64,000 bases of DNA from Xestospongia bergquistia (GCA_963965975.1 OZ014424.1:3968001-4032000), one strand, 5' to 3'; shown: positions 36,001 to 47,984, numbered from the stretch's first letter. A program made the numbers and translations. The notes: generated from the letters alone by a model not told the origin.

Positions 36001-36299
36001 ATGTGCTAAGCTCTCAGAGAAGAAATCAATTCTATATTAGTATTGACTGGCAAGTGTAAGTTTGCCATCCCAGTGGTGTCAGTAACAATAACATACAAAA
36101 AAATTTTAAATATTGTCTACATTAATACTGTTTGTTGTTTACTTAGTGTACTTAGTGTACTTAGTTTACTTAGTGTGCTGTTTTGCCACTATATGGAAAT
36201 ATTAATATTGCAGAGCAGATACATATAGTTGGTGCACCATTCATGAAGACCTATGGCTTCATCTTGATACAAAATGGAGGCATTCTCCAAAATATTATG

Positions 36300-37246
36300 T
36301 AATATTGATGGTTTTTTGGATGAAATTTTACAATTATACAATAGAAGTGATAAAAATATCTGACAATAATCTTATGATTGTAATATTTACGTTAAAATCA
36401 ATATTAAAAAATCCAACAATTGTATCATCAATGATTTACATTGTATCATCAATATAATTATATCCAATGATTGTAATATTAATGTATTAACATTGTATCA
36501 TCAATGTAATTATATCCAATGATTGTATTATTAATGTATTAACATTATAAAACCAATGTAAATAATACATTGCTTTTCTTTAGTAGTTCTACAATTATTA
36601 AAATACTTTAAGAGTATTCCATAAAATGATATCACTGAACTTCTAGGAGAAATTCAAGCATGATTCAACGAAGTGGAAATATTACAACTTTTCGCTGTGG
36701 GTGTGGTTAAACTGCATGTGCTTATGGTAGCCCAGCCGGCCACGCCCCAAGTGAAAAAGATTGGGGGGCGTTGCCGCTGGGGGACGAGACTCCTTGTGGA
36801 TTGTAAATTACTTAACCTTAGTACTGTATAATCTATTACAAAAGAAACATTTAACAACTTAAGTCTACATGCATTTGTAGCTAGTATGTGCAATACTTGT
36901 TGTATTGGCTATAAGACTGATCTCACAGTCTAATGAATAGCTAATAATCTTTTGACAAGGCTGATAAGAGCTCCTATATTTTTTATCCACCAAGAATTCG
37001 TATTGAACTTAGTGGGCCTATATTTGCTGTTGTATACCTAGCCAATTAATTTGATTACCAATATATGGCTAGGGCCATTTGACTGTGTATGATAAAAACT
37101 ACAAAGCCGAGGATGGACATTCCAATTCCTATTTCAATCAAACAGGGTTATACGGAGTTGGAACGTCTGTCCTCGGTTTCTATAAATAACAGATCTACAA
37201 TATTCAACTAAAATCAGGAACCAAACCCAACTGGAAATATCTGGCT
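36300..37246. other. Intergenic; local repeats, GC-rich patch and a hairpin
   Basis: 36400-36560 holds imperfect repeats of CAATGATTGTAATATTAATG. A GC-rich patch at about 36715-36795 (AGCCCAGCCGGCCACGCCCC, GTTGCCGCTGGGGGACGAGA) stands out from the AT-rich surroundings. At 37105-37187, GCCGAGGATGGACATTCCAA can pair imperfectly with TTGGAACGTCTGTCCTCGGT. No gene. Confidence 0.4.
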
Positions 37247-38030
37247 GGTTTATAGCCATTTCGTCTAATCCCATTTCGTCTAACAAAATGTACAGTTGTT
37301 CCCATTTTGTCTAAAAACTTTTAAATGATTTAAATAACAGTAATTACAAAGATACCCAGTGGCTATACGCCCTAAGAAGTTCTTTTAATGTATAATCTCC
37401 TGCTTCATGCTTTTCCTTAATAGTTTTCAGTCTGTTCTCATGGTTTCTGTACTTTTTTATCCTTCTTGGAAGTCCTCCTGCAGCCAGCTGCATTAAAGTG
37501 ACTTCTGTCACAGCTTGTTCAGACTTGAAAAGGGTGACTGCCTTGTAAATGTTTGGGTGTGATTTCCCAGCAAGTTCTTCATTTTACTATGCCATCCTTC
37601 AGTGCTGTTATTAGTGCGAGGACCCTCTTGTGCATAAACATTCCATGAATGAATGGGAAAGTTGAACATCTGTGACTGCTCTTCCAGGACAACTTCTATC
37701 TGCACATCTCCAATATATCTGCCCATTTGCTGTTCTTCGATTGAGTGTGTACGTATAACCTTGGTGTATAAGTGATCTAGCTCCTCTTGTTGTTGTAACA
37801 AACTCCATTGATTCAATATGTTGTATGTATGAAATAGCTCCTCTTAAGTACCCTACCATTCAAGACATCAAAGCCTTTACACTATTAGTTCTTTGGAATT
37901 AGAATTCCATCACCTTTACTGGCCTTTATTCAGTTATCTTAGACCTTTTACACTATTAGACATTATTAGACGAAATGGGACAATTATACACTTTGTTAGA
38001 CGAAATGGGATTAGACGAAATGGCATGACA
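37247..38030 (-). mobile_element. MULE-type element with FLYWCH and C-terminal transposase pieces
   Basis: The ends match the satellite-borne elements (GGTTTATAGCCATTTCGTC ... GAAATGGCATGACA), with a longer inverted-repeat region of GTCTAATCCCATTTCGTC words. On the minus strand, 37859-37611 reads a FLYWCH-type zinc finger (TRGARSLIHQGYTYTLNRRT, then GQIYWRCADRSCPGRA). A second frame continues with WNVYAQEGPRTNNSTEGWHS and, near 37495-37345, MQLAAGGLPRRIKKYRNHEN and RLKTIKEKHEAGDYTLKELL. The order N-terminal zinc finger to C-terminal helical region without the DDE core indicates an internal deletion. No target duplication was found at this site. Confidence 0.8.
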
Positions 38031-38801
38031 CCTCTAATAATAATGATTATATAATGTTATGTAATGTAATATATTATTGTAATTTTATACCAACAAAGTT
38101 GCTATATTTGGTCAAAACTGATGCGACCTTCCTCGATATATCTATTGCATGTCTTCCGTTAGTAGGTTACCATAGAAACTATTCTTACATCACCTGCAGT
38201 AGTAGTCTTATTGTAACTATTTTAACGCTTAGAAAATGTATTACATAAGACCATAAACTAAATTCCAGACATGTGTGGTAAGATCATTTCCATAGTAACC
38301 ATTGGTGATGCCTCTAACTGGATCAACAAGTCATTTGTCCCTTATTCCTTAAAAATGTCAACATTGTCTGAGATCAAATGATTGCTAACTTGTCTAATAA
38401 AGGCTCCATACTGAAGACATCCAATGGCCAGTTAATACTATAATATAATCACTAATTGTAATGTAACTATGTTAAATATTATAAGAATATAGAATATCTA
38501 AACAGCTGGATCAATTATGATAGAATACTAGGTCATGTCTATTCAAAATAGTGGACACAAACTCTGTTGAATAAAGTGGAATTTTAAGAAGGCTATTCAC
38601 ACTATATGTACTGAATCATAGCTGTTATGATATCTTGAGAGCGTGACATATCCATAAAGATAGCTGTTAAATTAGTCCACACTTATCTACCTACATTGTG
38701 TGTACATATCACAGTTAACTAATTTCTATAAAGAATGTACATGATGATTACCTATTACAAAAAACACCATAAAAAGATATAATGGTCTTGTTTCAGGCTA
38801 T
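38031..38801. other. Intergenic, no gene seen
   Basis: 38031-38085 (CTCTAATAATAATGATTATA and following) recurs at 40951-41005. The remainder has no coding signal. Confidence 0.35.
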
Positions 38802-39381
38802 AGACTTTTCACAATAATCATACATGGTTTAACGAGCAGGTAGTCACTTAAAGGCATTTGTTAAGCCGGTTCTTGTGATTTTTGTGCCACTTTTATAACA
38901 AAACATAACAACTCCCACAGACAAATACTAATTGTCATTACCTTACAAGTAACAGAGAGAACAATAAATGTTATCAATAGTAATATTACAAATTAAAGCT
39001 TCATCATCAGAATGTACTATAATATATTGTCTGTCTGTAATTTGTACAATACATGCTTAACAAAAATTACTAACACTGTGGTTATATTAACAATGTCAAC
39101 TCTTAAATTGTTAATTATTAGATTAGTATATTGTACTATTCCTCATTAATTGTATTACTAATATCACTTCACATTGACTTTTAATAGCTTGTCATAATTA
39201 TTTTAAATACATCAATTACATACAAAATACAATATTTTTATTATGGGACATAATATACAGCTAAACTACAAGGATATGAATTACACATAATTACATAACT
39301 AGTAGTACTGAGATTCATGAAGAGTTTGTGTTATGACAAGTTAACATAACTCACTACAATTGAGGTGAGTTGTAACTGTTG
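38802..39381. repeat. Direct repeat, longer copy (partner 41006-41411)
   Basis: Begins CTATAGACTTTTCACAATAA and ends CACTACAATTGAGGTGAGTT. The partner at 41006-41411 follows the same order but lacks an internal ~170 bp (39000-39165). Non-coding. Confidence 0.7.
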
Positions 39382-40336
39382 AAAATACCTTTAATAGTAA
39401 AAGTATAATAGATTAAGAAGAGATAGTGACAAAGAACAACGTAAAGCATCAGTGTCATTCACAAAAAAACTTTGTAAATACATTGTCACACCCAAATTAA
39501 GTTGATGACATTGTCAATTCTACAGTCATTCTCAACATGAACAGAGTATAGCAATTCTTAGACAACAGATATAATACATTAGAATACAATAGAGATATAA
39601 ACATCATAAAACAACAGTACATATTATAAATACAGTATATCAAAAAGTACACATCTAATAACATCTTGTGTCCTGTCCTCTATTACTATCATGAACATTA
39701 GTATATAATCATATCTAATGGAATGAGTTACTGAAGTTCTAATAATGTGCATTAGTTATAATACTATTGTAGTAATGTAGCCCTTTTAATGTGGTCTATG
39801 CTATAGAAAACCATGGGGATTAAGCAAGAGCTCATAATAGTAGTTGTCATGGCTACCAGGGATACTAACTACAGTTCCCTATACTTTCAATGGAAGGGAA
39901 GTGGGAGAATAATGAGAGAAGACCACATGTCAATATCAAGTTACTACCATTAGTTACAAATAGAATACCCAATAGTTCCATTACTTAGAACACCAGAAAA
40001 TGAAGCCTTATTTATGACTAATTCTCTCGTGAGTTGTATTGTTAATGACTAATTCTGTTTTGTTCTATTGTCTATGTTATCATATGATTGCTGCTTAAAA
40101 GTTGGCTTCATAATCAGAACTCTTATCTCATCATATTAGCTCTGTCATTTGTTCAGTTAGCTATTATAGATTTGTTTGTGTTTACCTAGGACACAATCTA
40201 ATACAGCTATTCTTTCATATTTAATATCTCATCGTGGATTTCAGTCTCTAAATCACTAAAGAATGGGTTTGAGTCTACAACTCAAAGAGGATGGGTATTA
40301 GTCTTTAAAAGAATAGATACATATATTATTATTTAC
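39382..40336. other. Intergenic or intronic, no exon recognised
   Basis: If the alanyl-tRNA synthetase exon at 40337 belonged to an intact gene, the next exon should lie here on the minus strand. I looked for sequence matching the following part of the protein and saw none. Confidence 0.35.
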
Positions 40337-40481
40337 CTGTTGAATGGCTTCAAATAATGGTACAAACAAGTCAGTATCATAGTTAGACCTCTTGCCTTGT
40401 ATTACAGACAATATTCTCTCGTATCCCATACCAGTATCCACATTGTTTTTAGGTAAGGGGAGAAGATCATCATTGGGTTCT
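40337..40481 (-). CDS. AARS1: Alanyl-tRNA synthetase, isolated internal exon
   Basis: The minus strand, between acceptor TTGCAG and donor GTAAAT, reads [20 protein letters not shown], then [20 protein letters not shown] and VPLFEAIQQ. The DTGMG-ER and SNYDTDLF motifs belong to the catalytic domain of cytosolic alanyl-tRNA synthetase, the enzyme that charges tRNA-Ala. The exon is clean and has good splice sites. It follows, in gene direction, the N-terminal exon at 43555-43743, but exons for the ~110 residues in between are not visible in the 3 kb separating them. Confidence 0.8.
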
Positions 40482-41005
40482 CTGCAATGGAAAAACACAA
40501 TACAATAAACTATATATGATGATCATTTGTATTAAATTACAAACAAATATATAAAGTGGATGTTTCTACTGAAGTTGAATGCAAGTTTGAAATTAAAAGT
40601 AGATAAATGTCCAGTTCAGACACAATGATCAATACAGTCAATTACAATCTTTCCATCCATATTTCCAATAAAATAGTCAGAAATCAAGCAGTTTAGTTGA
40701 CATAAATCCTGTTACAATATGTCTGACATTGAGATGATGGAATAATTGAAATCATAAGTTCAACAGACAATTATCTCTTATCTCATTCAAGTTATATGCA
40801 TTACTTATAATATGTCCCGTAATAGGAGTAGTGTTTTCAGTACACTCTATATCAACACACACCACCCACTGTCATATTAGAATAGCATTTTTGGTCACAA
40901 ACAAAGAATCCACTACGCTATACGCCTTTGCACGCATGATGCTAGAGTACTCTAATAATAATGATTATATAATGTTATGTAATGTAATATATTATTGTAA
41001 TTCTA
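40482..41005. other. Intron-like spacer; 40951-41005 repeats 38031-38085
   Basis: No exon seen. The short repeat block joins directly onto the repeat at 41006, whereas in the other copy the two blocks are separated by about 715 bp. Confidence 0.4.
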
Positions 41006-41411
41006 TAGACTTTTCACAATAATCATACATGGTTTAATGAGCAGGTAGTCACTTAAAGGCATTTGTTAAGCTGGTTCTTGTGATTTTTGTGCCACTTTTA
41101 TAACAACACATAACAACTCCCACAGACAAATACTAATTCTTATTCATTACCTTACAAGTAACAGAGAGAACAATAAATGTTATCAATAGCAATATTACAA
41201 ATTAATATCACTTCACATTGACTTTTAATAGCTTGTTATATTTTAAATACATCAATTACATACAAAATACAATATTTTTATTATGGGACATAATATACAG
41301 CTAAACTAACAAGGATATGAATTACACATAATTACATAACTAGTAGTACTGAGATTCATGAATGTTATGACAAGTTAACATAACTCACTACAATTGAGGT
41401 GAGTTGTAACA
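41006..41411. repeat. Direct repeat, shorter copy (partner 38802-39381)
   Basis: High similarity over its length with the partner, minus one internal deletion and small indels. Non-coding. Confidence 0.7.
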
Positions 41412-41989
41412 GTCAGCAATTATACTAAGTCAGCATTATCTAATCAGATATATAGAAACCATATATTCAGGCAGTAACATTGGTGCATGACTACAGAGTG
41501 GGAGATACCAATAATCTAGTTGACAAATTAATAATCTAATCTTAAACCATGGTAGCAGCTGGGGTTAAACTATAAGCTATATTTTTGATGATAGCTATCA
41601 TGTAGATAGATGCCATCAATGCAGAAGTAATATAATTATCATATTTACGCTTTCTGATAAGTAACTAGACAGACAGACAATAAAGGACCAGACAACTACA
41701 TAATTGTAACTAGACAGACAGACGTAATAAACAGACAGATAAATTACATATACATCTTCAAACATACCTTAATTAAGAACTAACACACTATGGTTTCTTT
41801 ATTGTAGTTATAACATATGATGTTAAAATCTCATCTACGCATTCAAATACCATAATACTCAACTAAAAAGTATGGCTTAATACAGCGTAATGTCTTCCTG
41901 TATATTGCAAATACATTAGCTAGAGAGACCAGCTGCAAATAGCAATGTAATTAGAGTGCATTATTATGGTCTCAGTACAATAAACACAC
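41412..41989. other. Intergenic, no gene seen
   Basis: Contains a duplicated GTAACTAGACAGACAGAC word near 41660 and 41706. No coding signal. Confidence 0.35.
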
Positions 41990-42516
41990 ATCTACACATA
42001 TGTGGTTTAGAGTGAGTACAAGGTAGTAGTAGAAGAGATATATCATCAGGTGTTCTTCCTGACATAGCGACATTAACAAATGTATGAGAGTCTCTAACAA
42101 TTGAAAGCCATAGAACTTATTTTTTGGAAAAACAATTAATTTGTATCATTGAGTTTTCATTAGCTGAACACACCCATCCTGTGTACTCTGTTAATTTAGT
42201 TTTAAAACATAATATGCAGTATTGACATATTTAATATGACATCATTACTCATTTAAGGCATACACTGATTTTAATGCAAAGCCCTTTTCTTTGAAGCCTG
42301 ACTCCAATAAATCCAGACCAATATTCCTAACTTAATCAAATGATCTCAAAGTCAATAGCATGTTGACAACTGGTAACACATGTGTGTATACTTTGTCTTA
42401 ACCTCACAAAGTCTTATAACAATACTTGGTCAGATACCACAAAAATAATAACAAAACATGTACTAATGACCCAGTAACGTATGTATATAGTAGTATTAAC
42501 ACTGTACAATACTAGA
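41990..42516. repeat. Left arm of a large inverted repeat
   Basis: Reverse complement of about 49257-49755: TATGTGGTTTAGAGTGAGTA here corresponds to TACTCACTCTAAACCACATA there, and GTTGACAACTGGTAACACAT to ATGTGTTACCAGTTGTCAAC. The arm continues into a 45-bp minisatellite that is likewise inverted at 48950-49256. Confidence 0.8.
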
Positions 42517-43170
42517 CTAAATGTAGTGTATTATAGTAGTATTAACACTGTACAATACTAGACTAATGTAGTGTATTATAGTAGTATTAACACTGTACAA
42601 TACTAGACTAATGTAGTGTATTATGGTAGTATTAACACTGTACAATACTAGACTAATGTAGTGTATTATGGTAGTATTAACACTGTACAATACTAGACTA
42701 ATGTAGTGTATTATAGTAGTATTAACACTGTACAATGCTAGACTAATGTAGTGTATTATAGTAGTATTAACACTGTACAATGCTAGACTAATGTAGTGTA
42801 TTATAGTAGTATTAACACTGTACAATACTAGACTAATGTAGTGTATTATAGTAGTATTAACACTGTACAATACTAGACTAATGTAGTGTATTATAGTAGT
42901 ATTAACACTGTACAATACTAGACTAATGTAGTGTATTATGGTAGTATTAACACTGTACAATACTAGACTAATGTAGTGTATTATAGTAGTATTAACACTG
43001 TACAATGCTAGACTAATGTAGTGTATTATAGTAGTATTAACACTGTACAATGCTAGACTAATGTAGTGTATTATAGTAGTATTAACACTGTACAATGCTA
43101 GACTAATGTAGTGTATTATAGTACTATTAACACTGTACAATACTGGACTAATGTTAGTGTATTATAGTAA
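42517..43170. repeat. 45-bp minisatellite, about 14 units
   Basis: The unit ATGTAGTGTATTATAGTAGT + ATTAACACTGTACAATACTA + GACTA is repeated with few substitutions (mainly A/G at two positions). Because 45 is divisible by three, a 207-codon minus-strand frame of 15-residue repeats is open; this is an artefact of the period. It is the reverse complement of the array at 48950-49256. Confidence 0.9.
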
Positions 43171-43554
43171 TACTGGACTAATACGAACAGCTAGTAATAT
43201 TGCTGCATCAGCAATATATGTACTAATACTAGCACACTAACCCTACCTATATAAACTGTGGTTAAAGACTATAATTAATTGTAACTTTAGGCATCTGTCT
43301 TTAGTCTGTTGTCATTCTTTGTATCCTAGAACACCATACCATGGCTACAAGTAAACATGTCCTATATATGATTTCTTTAAATAGTGCTATAATTCAATGA
43401 TTTCCTGCTACTGGTATTGAAATCAGTTCCGTGTTGATAAAGTCATTATGAATCTAATTGTGTCAGGAGTTTACCCATACACAATTAGTATGATAGTGCA
43501 AAAATATAACTATGTTACATTAGTACAACCTTACAACAAATTACATTCCTTTAC
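43171..43554. other. Spacer between minisatellite and synthetase exon
   Basis: Probably intron of the alanyl-tRNA synthetase fragment. No exon seen. Confidence 0.35.
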
Positions 43555-43743
43555 CTTGAAGTAGTCTCCAAATGACCAGTTACCCAACATCTCAAAGAAC
43601 GTATGATGATAAGTATCCTTCCCTACATCATCAAGGTCATTGTGTTTGCCTCCTGCTCGAATACACTTCTGAGAATTTACAGCTCGAGTAAGACGACCAA
43701 AGTCTGATGAAGGATCTACAGTACCTTGAAAGATTGGCTTGAA
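43555..43743 (-). CDS. AARS1: Alanyl-tRNA synthetase, isolated N-terminal-region exon
   Basis: A 63-codon exon in phase 0, with acceptor CTATCAG and donor GTAAAG on the minus strand. It reads [20 protein letters not shown], then [20 protein letters not shown] and [20 protein letters not shown]. This is the highly conserved motif-1 region of alanyl-tRNA synthetase ([32 protein letters not shown]). No exon encoding the preceding start or the following helices was found. The adjacent intron contains a (GA)n tract at about 43747-43775. Confidence 0.85.
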
Positions 43744-44999
43744 CTGATAGAGAGAGAGAGAGAGATAGAGAGAGAGGTGATATACAAATGCATACTTAAA
43801 ACAATGTAAGTACTAGACAGGAATAATTATCATAACACGGAAATGCAAATTAATGCATTCAGATCATAATATCAATTAAAATTCTTGTAAATAATTTGTG
43901 ACTATACATTTCAACAATCCCACTAATGAAAATAAGTAAATAAAAAACACCATTTGTATCAAAATTATAAATTAAAATGATACACCAAATTATACTATAA
44001 ATCAGAGCCACCCTAGAGTGGGAAGAAACGAAAAGATATGTAATTAACAAATTGGATTTAATATATCGAATTAATATCACTCCAATTGGAATGACGGAGG
44101 AATAACTACAGTAGTAGCAAACACCCACATACTACAACTAAACGACCGCATGAGGGAAAGTCAAGGTCACTAAGTCATCAGTAATATTGATGGGTCATCA
44201 TAATTCACATAATAATACATCTGTTGTTTGTTCTCTCCTCCATGAGTTAGCTTGAATATAAAATATAATAAAAATGTTACATTCTCCACAACTACAGCAC
44301 TGGGTTTGTTAATGCAACAAATAGTTATATTAAACACTTCATCAACAGTACTAACTTGTTGCTTGATTAATCATCTTAATAGAACCTAGTTAAATTATAT
44401 CTAACCTATAGTAGTGTGATAATTTCATATCCAGCTGTCTCAAACATATCCTAGTTGCTTAGCAATATACTTACTAGTATCATTAATAGAGGTGGAACTA
44501 ATAATTGTAAATTAATAGTTTGGTTACAATCTCAGACATTGGTTACACACAATTACATAATACGCTCTTAGGTATCTAGGTGACAAGGGATAGATCTGAT
44601 TAAGTCTGGTTCCATAAAAAAGTGATTAGTTGCTAGAGTGCTAATAGACCACAAGTTGGTCCAGAGCACATGATCCATTTTAGCTTTGGACAATTACAGA
44701 AAATAAATGACCACAGTGAGTGCTAGGCTCTAGTAAAACCATAGTGACAACCTTAGGAATTGTCGTTATAGCAACAACCACCTGACAGTAAAGTAGAGAG
44801 TACAAAGATACTATATGATTGAACTAGATTGGCTAACGTCTGTACTGATATGTTCAAATATAAAGACATTAAATTAGTATTATTAAGTTGAAACAAACCA
44901 ACATCATTGTAACATTTTATGCTAGTTATGTGGAAGCTTGCAAACTTATTGGTAGAGTTAGATAACAATTTATACTACAGATCCAATAATCAAATGAAG
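43744..44999. other. AT-rich stretch, no gene seen
   Basis: A (GAGA)n tract sits at the edge of the synthetase exon. Minus-strand frames at 43859-44128 and 44753-44968 have no recognisable features and no splice-site support. Confidence 0.35.
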
Positions 45000-45231
45000 T
45001 GAGTGCTCGCGCTTTACTTCATTGAGCTAAAGCGAGTACCGCGAGCCGTCTCATAGAATGGAGCGAAGCGACATGTTTCCGGTTAGGGTGGGGGGGATAG
45101 GATTTTAAAATATTCAATCAAAGGATAGAAAATAGATTGGGAAAACTGCAAAGTAGAATATGAAATTACGAAGTAGAAATGGATGGCCGCCTTCGGCTTC
45201 TGTAGTACCTTTACAACGAAGTAGGTTTCAA
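45000..45231. promoter_or_regulatory. GC-rich, CpG-containing patch; possible housekeeping promoter
   Basis: In a strongly AT-rich region this patch has several CpGs (GAGTGCTCGCGCTTTACTTC, CGAGTACCGCGAGCCGTCTC) and, on the minus strand, ACCGGAAACATGTCGC, an ETS-like core followed by an ATG. GCGCTTTACTTCATTGAGCT / AAAGCG forms a small inverted repeat. It could be the start region of a minus-strand gene such as the synthetase, but no first exon is demonstrable. Confidence 0.25.
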
Positions 45232-45402
45232 CAGTGGCGTACCTGGGCCCGGGCATCAACTGATAATTACATTCATTATTAATTAATTTAAATTTTTGTA
45301 TATTCATAACTAATTATTTATACTGTAATAACCATTAACACGTTTTGATAACCACGCCTACGTCCGGTGCAATACCATCAATATTTTTCAGGTACGCCCC
45401 TG
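45232..45402. mobile_element. hAT-type MITE with 8-bp target duplication
   Basis: 171 bp. Ends are CAGTGGCGTACCTG and, at the right, CAGGTACGCCCCTG (reverse complement CAGGGGCGTACCTG, one mismatch). An exact 8-bp repeat GGTTTCAA flanks it (45224-45231 and 45403-45410). Length of the duplication and CAG..GGCGTA ends fit hAT elements. No coding capacity. Confidence 0.85.
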
Positions 45403-46000
45403 GGTTTCAAGTGATGATATCCATCATAATTACAACCTACAGTAAAATGGCTGATCTTACCCTGAAAATACTGTGATAAATGGCTTTAGTGGTTCTAAGA
45501 CACAAAGAAAGAACCATACATCAATAGAGAGGGCTGCTCTTAAGGATTGAGGATGTCAGCATGGGACTGTGGCGCAACACACGTAATTACAATTTGCCAC
45601 ACCCCTAAGCCATAACAATATTGAACTCGAGCTTCTTCCAGATCAGTTAGTATATAAGAATGGCTAAAAGTCACAGTTTGCATTCGAAAGTGATTTGTGG
45701 ATATACTAGTGAGTCCCACTTAATCAAGAAGTGTACTTCAACATTTGTGGAATCGTATTTATTTACTCCTGAAAATAATTTAGGTCAGTCTCATTTGATT
45801 CTGTTTTAAGTCATTTGCTGCATGCCCTAAAATGTTGAGCTATTGTTGTAACGTAGTAGTTGTCATTTTATTGTTGCAAGTAATTACTCTACTTTTGAAC
45901 TACTTCTGTTGTTTCTAAGCAACGCATGCTAGTACAGAGTCGGTCATTATTTTTTGCTTTTTCAATTTTTCAGGCAATTTATACTCAATAATAAGCGATA
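45403..46000 (+). promoter_or_regulatory. Promoter and 5' UTR intron of the SPARC/follistatin-like gene (inferred)
   Basis: TATATAAG at 45651-45658 is a candidate TATA box. A GTGAGT donor at 45709 and a TTTTTCAG acceptor ending at 45973 would define a 5' UTR intron, leaving GCAATTTATACTCAATAATA as leader before the ATG at 46001. Transcript data are not available, so this is inference. Confidence 0.35.
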
Positions 46001-47893
46001 ATGTTTGGACTACAATACTTACTAAAAAGACCAATCATTGGAGAGAAAACTCTTCTCATTTTGTTAGCAGGACTAACGTTTTTATTACTAATTAATGCAA
46101 ATCCAGTAAACGTTAGTAACACTACTTTTACAGGTAAGCTGGTAGAAATCAACAATATATTATATATAATATTATTATTTTAAAGTCATAGCTATATATA
46201 TATAGCAGTGTGTAGTTAATTTGATTCATGCTCCTTTTCTTTTCACAGATTATTGTGAACCAAATTGTACTGTTGGCTATGAATGTGTCAATGGAAGCTG
46301 TGTCAGAAGCAGGTAAGCTGCATGCAGAATAAAGCATACAAGACAACCATATTTCAAATTCTAATCATTACAATGTATATCACTTTCTTCTCCCTTAGTT
46401 GTGATTATATATGTCCTACAAAAGTACAACATGTTTGTGGATTTAATAGCAAGACTTACTCAAATCAGTGTGAATTAGAGAAACAAAACTATATTGATAA
46501 GACAAATATTGGTATAAGACACAATGGAAAATGTCGAAGTAAGCAAATTATTTCACTAGTTTCCTATATTTGTTTCATCATTCATACCATAATTTAATAA
46601 CTCTTACAAACAATAAACAACTCTGACTGTATTATGTAACACACATTATGTTGTTAGTTAGACTATTAATATTCTTTTCATCACTTTAGACTGCACAGAG
46701 TTCAAGTTAGGAGTTTCAAGAAATACTCTATTTCCTAACTTGTCAAATGCTGAGTACTATTCTAGGCGCTTTATGATTATAATAAATCTTGCTCATCAGT
46801 GTATAGCACTAACTAAGAATCCTAATGTAACAATCTTAATGGCCTATCCATTTGAGCCATCCTGTTCTAAAAATGACAACCATATCTTCAATCCCTTACA
46901 AACAAATTATATATGTCGTATATCATGGTTCTCAACAAATGATGGCCATCCTATTATAGGAACTTTTACGTATGGTGATTTGAAATGTGGTAAGTACAAC
47001 TGTTGTCTCTAATTGGACAAGTTATTATGAATATGTTGTATGTTCACTACAGATGGTAGAAAGTCATGTAAAGTTGATAACGCAGAATACAAAGATGGTG
47101 ATTCCTTTACAGGAGATTGTGGAATATGGTAAGTGCTACTCATTACAACATTCCCTCGATCTATAATCATTATTAAATGAAATATATTGTGACCACAATC
47201 TGTTTTTGTCTTATATAGCTTCTGCTCAAATGGTACAGTCAAATGTTTCAATGAATATTGCGGTCAACCAGGCAATCTGTCAAATAAAACACTTGCAGCT
47301 TTAAAAAATGACATCTTGCAAATGTTTGCCTACCAGTATGATAGTAGCGAACACAGCAAAATTAACTTGATGCATGTTAGAGAAAACCCTATAGGTGAGA
47401 CATTGCACTTTACATACATTGAATTCCACAACAATTAGAGGAATGGAGCAATTTTAACATTATTGCTTCTTTTCACTCATTTATAGATATTCACCCGATG
47501 ATACTACCTTCCATTAGAGGATGGAAATTCAAATACTATGATTTGAATAATGATGGAAAATTGCAGCACTCTGAACTTCTATACTTACACACTGAAATAT
47601 ATAACTTCATAGGAACAAGATCTTTTAAAGTTCAATTCGAACAACTGTTAGACTCTGACATCAACAACATTATCTCAAAAGAAGAATGGGATAACTATTT
47701 TACCTTATCAGGTAATTAAAGTTAAGCCTTATTGCCCAAATTATAATTCTGAATCAGCTAAATTATTATCTTCTTTCTATTACTTGTATAGGATCAAATT
47801 CCAATAAAACAAAGAGACGTATTCTTAGGAGGCTCCGACATAAATAACTGTGGTGACTTAATCAATATAGAGGAATTATTTTTAAAAATATAA
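46001..47893 (+). CDS. SPARC / follistatin-like secreted Ca-binding protein
   Basis: Exons 46001-46133, 46249-46312, 46399-46538, 46690-46989, 47053-47128, 47219-47394, 47487-47711 and a last exon from 47792, all GT-AG and phase-consistent. The product starts with a signal peptide/anchor (TLLILLAGLTFLLLINANPV), then a follistatin N-module (CEPNCTVGYECVNGSCVR), a Kazal module (CDYICPTKVQHVCGFNSKTY, SNQCELEKQN), a ~100-residue unknown segment, a short Cys-rich VWC-like piece (CKVDNAEYKDGDSFTGDCG) and an EC-type EF-hand region (GWKFKYYDLNNDGKLQHSEL; a degenerate second loop DSDINNIISKEEW). Such proteins act in extracellular matrix and growth-factor control. In the last exon the spliced frame gives GSNSNKTKRRILRRLRHK and a stop at 47847; the +1-shifted frame continues an EF-hand (SDINNCGDLINIEELFLK) to 47893. 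Confidence 0.8.
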
Positions 47894-47984
47894 TTAAATA
47901 ATAGTGTGTGTAAAATTAATAAATAAATAGTTTATAAATAAATAAATAGATAAATAAAAAAATAAATAAATAGTGTGTGTAAAA

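Larger units (their letters stand above)
32392..36299. repeat. Segmental duplication, copy A (~3.9 kb; partner 54991-58888)
   Basis: From GGTCATCCTGGAGTCTTTGT (32392) to CATTCTCCAAAATATTATG (36299) the sequence is collinear with 54991-58888 in the same orientation, with scattered substitutions and small indels. The edges are sharp: to the left, copy B continues into a TPR/GIY-YIG pseudogene, and to the right the two copies part immediately after AATATTATG. The contents are relic 2, the broken membrane-protein gene and two short frames. Confidence 0.85.

Noticed and set aside
42517-43140. 207-residue minus-strand frame of 15-residue repeats
   Set aside because: It is an open frame only because the minisatellite period (45 bp) is a multiple of three; composition and strand-symmetric openness fit a non-coding array.
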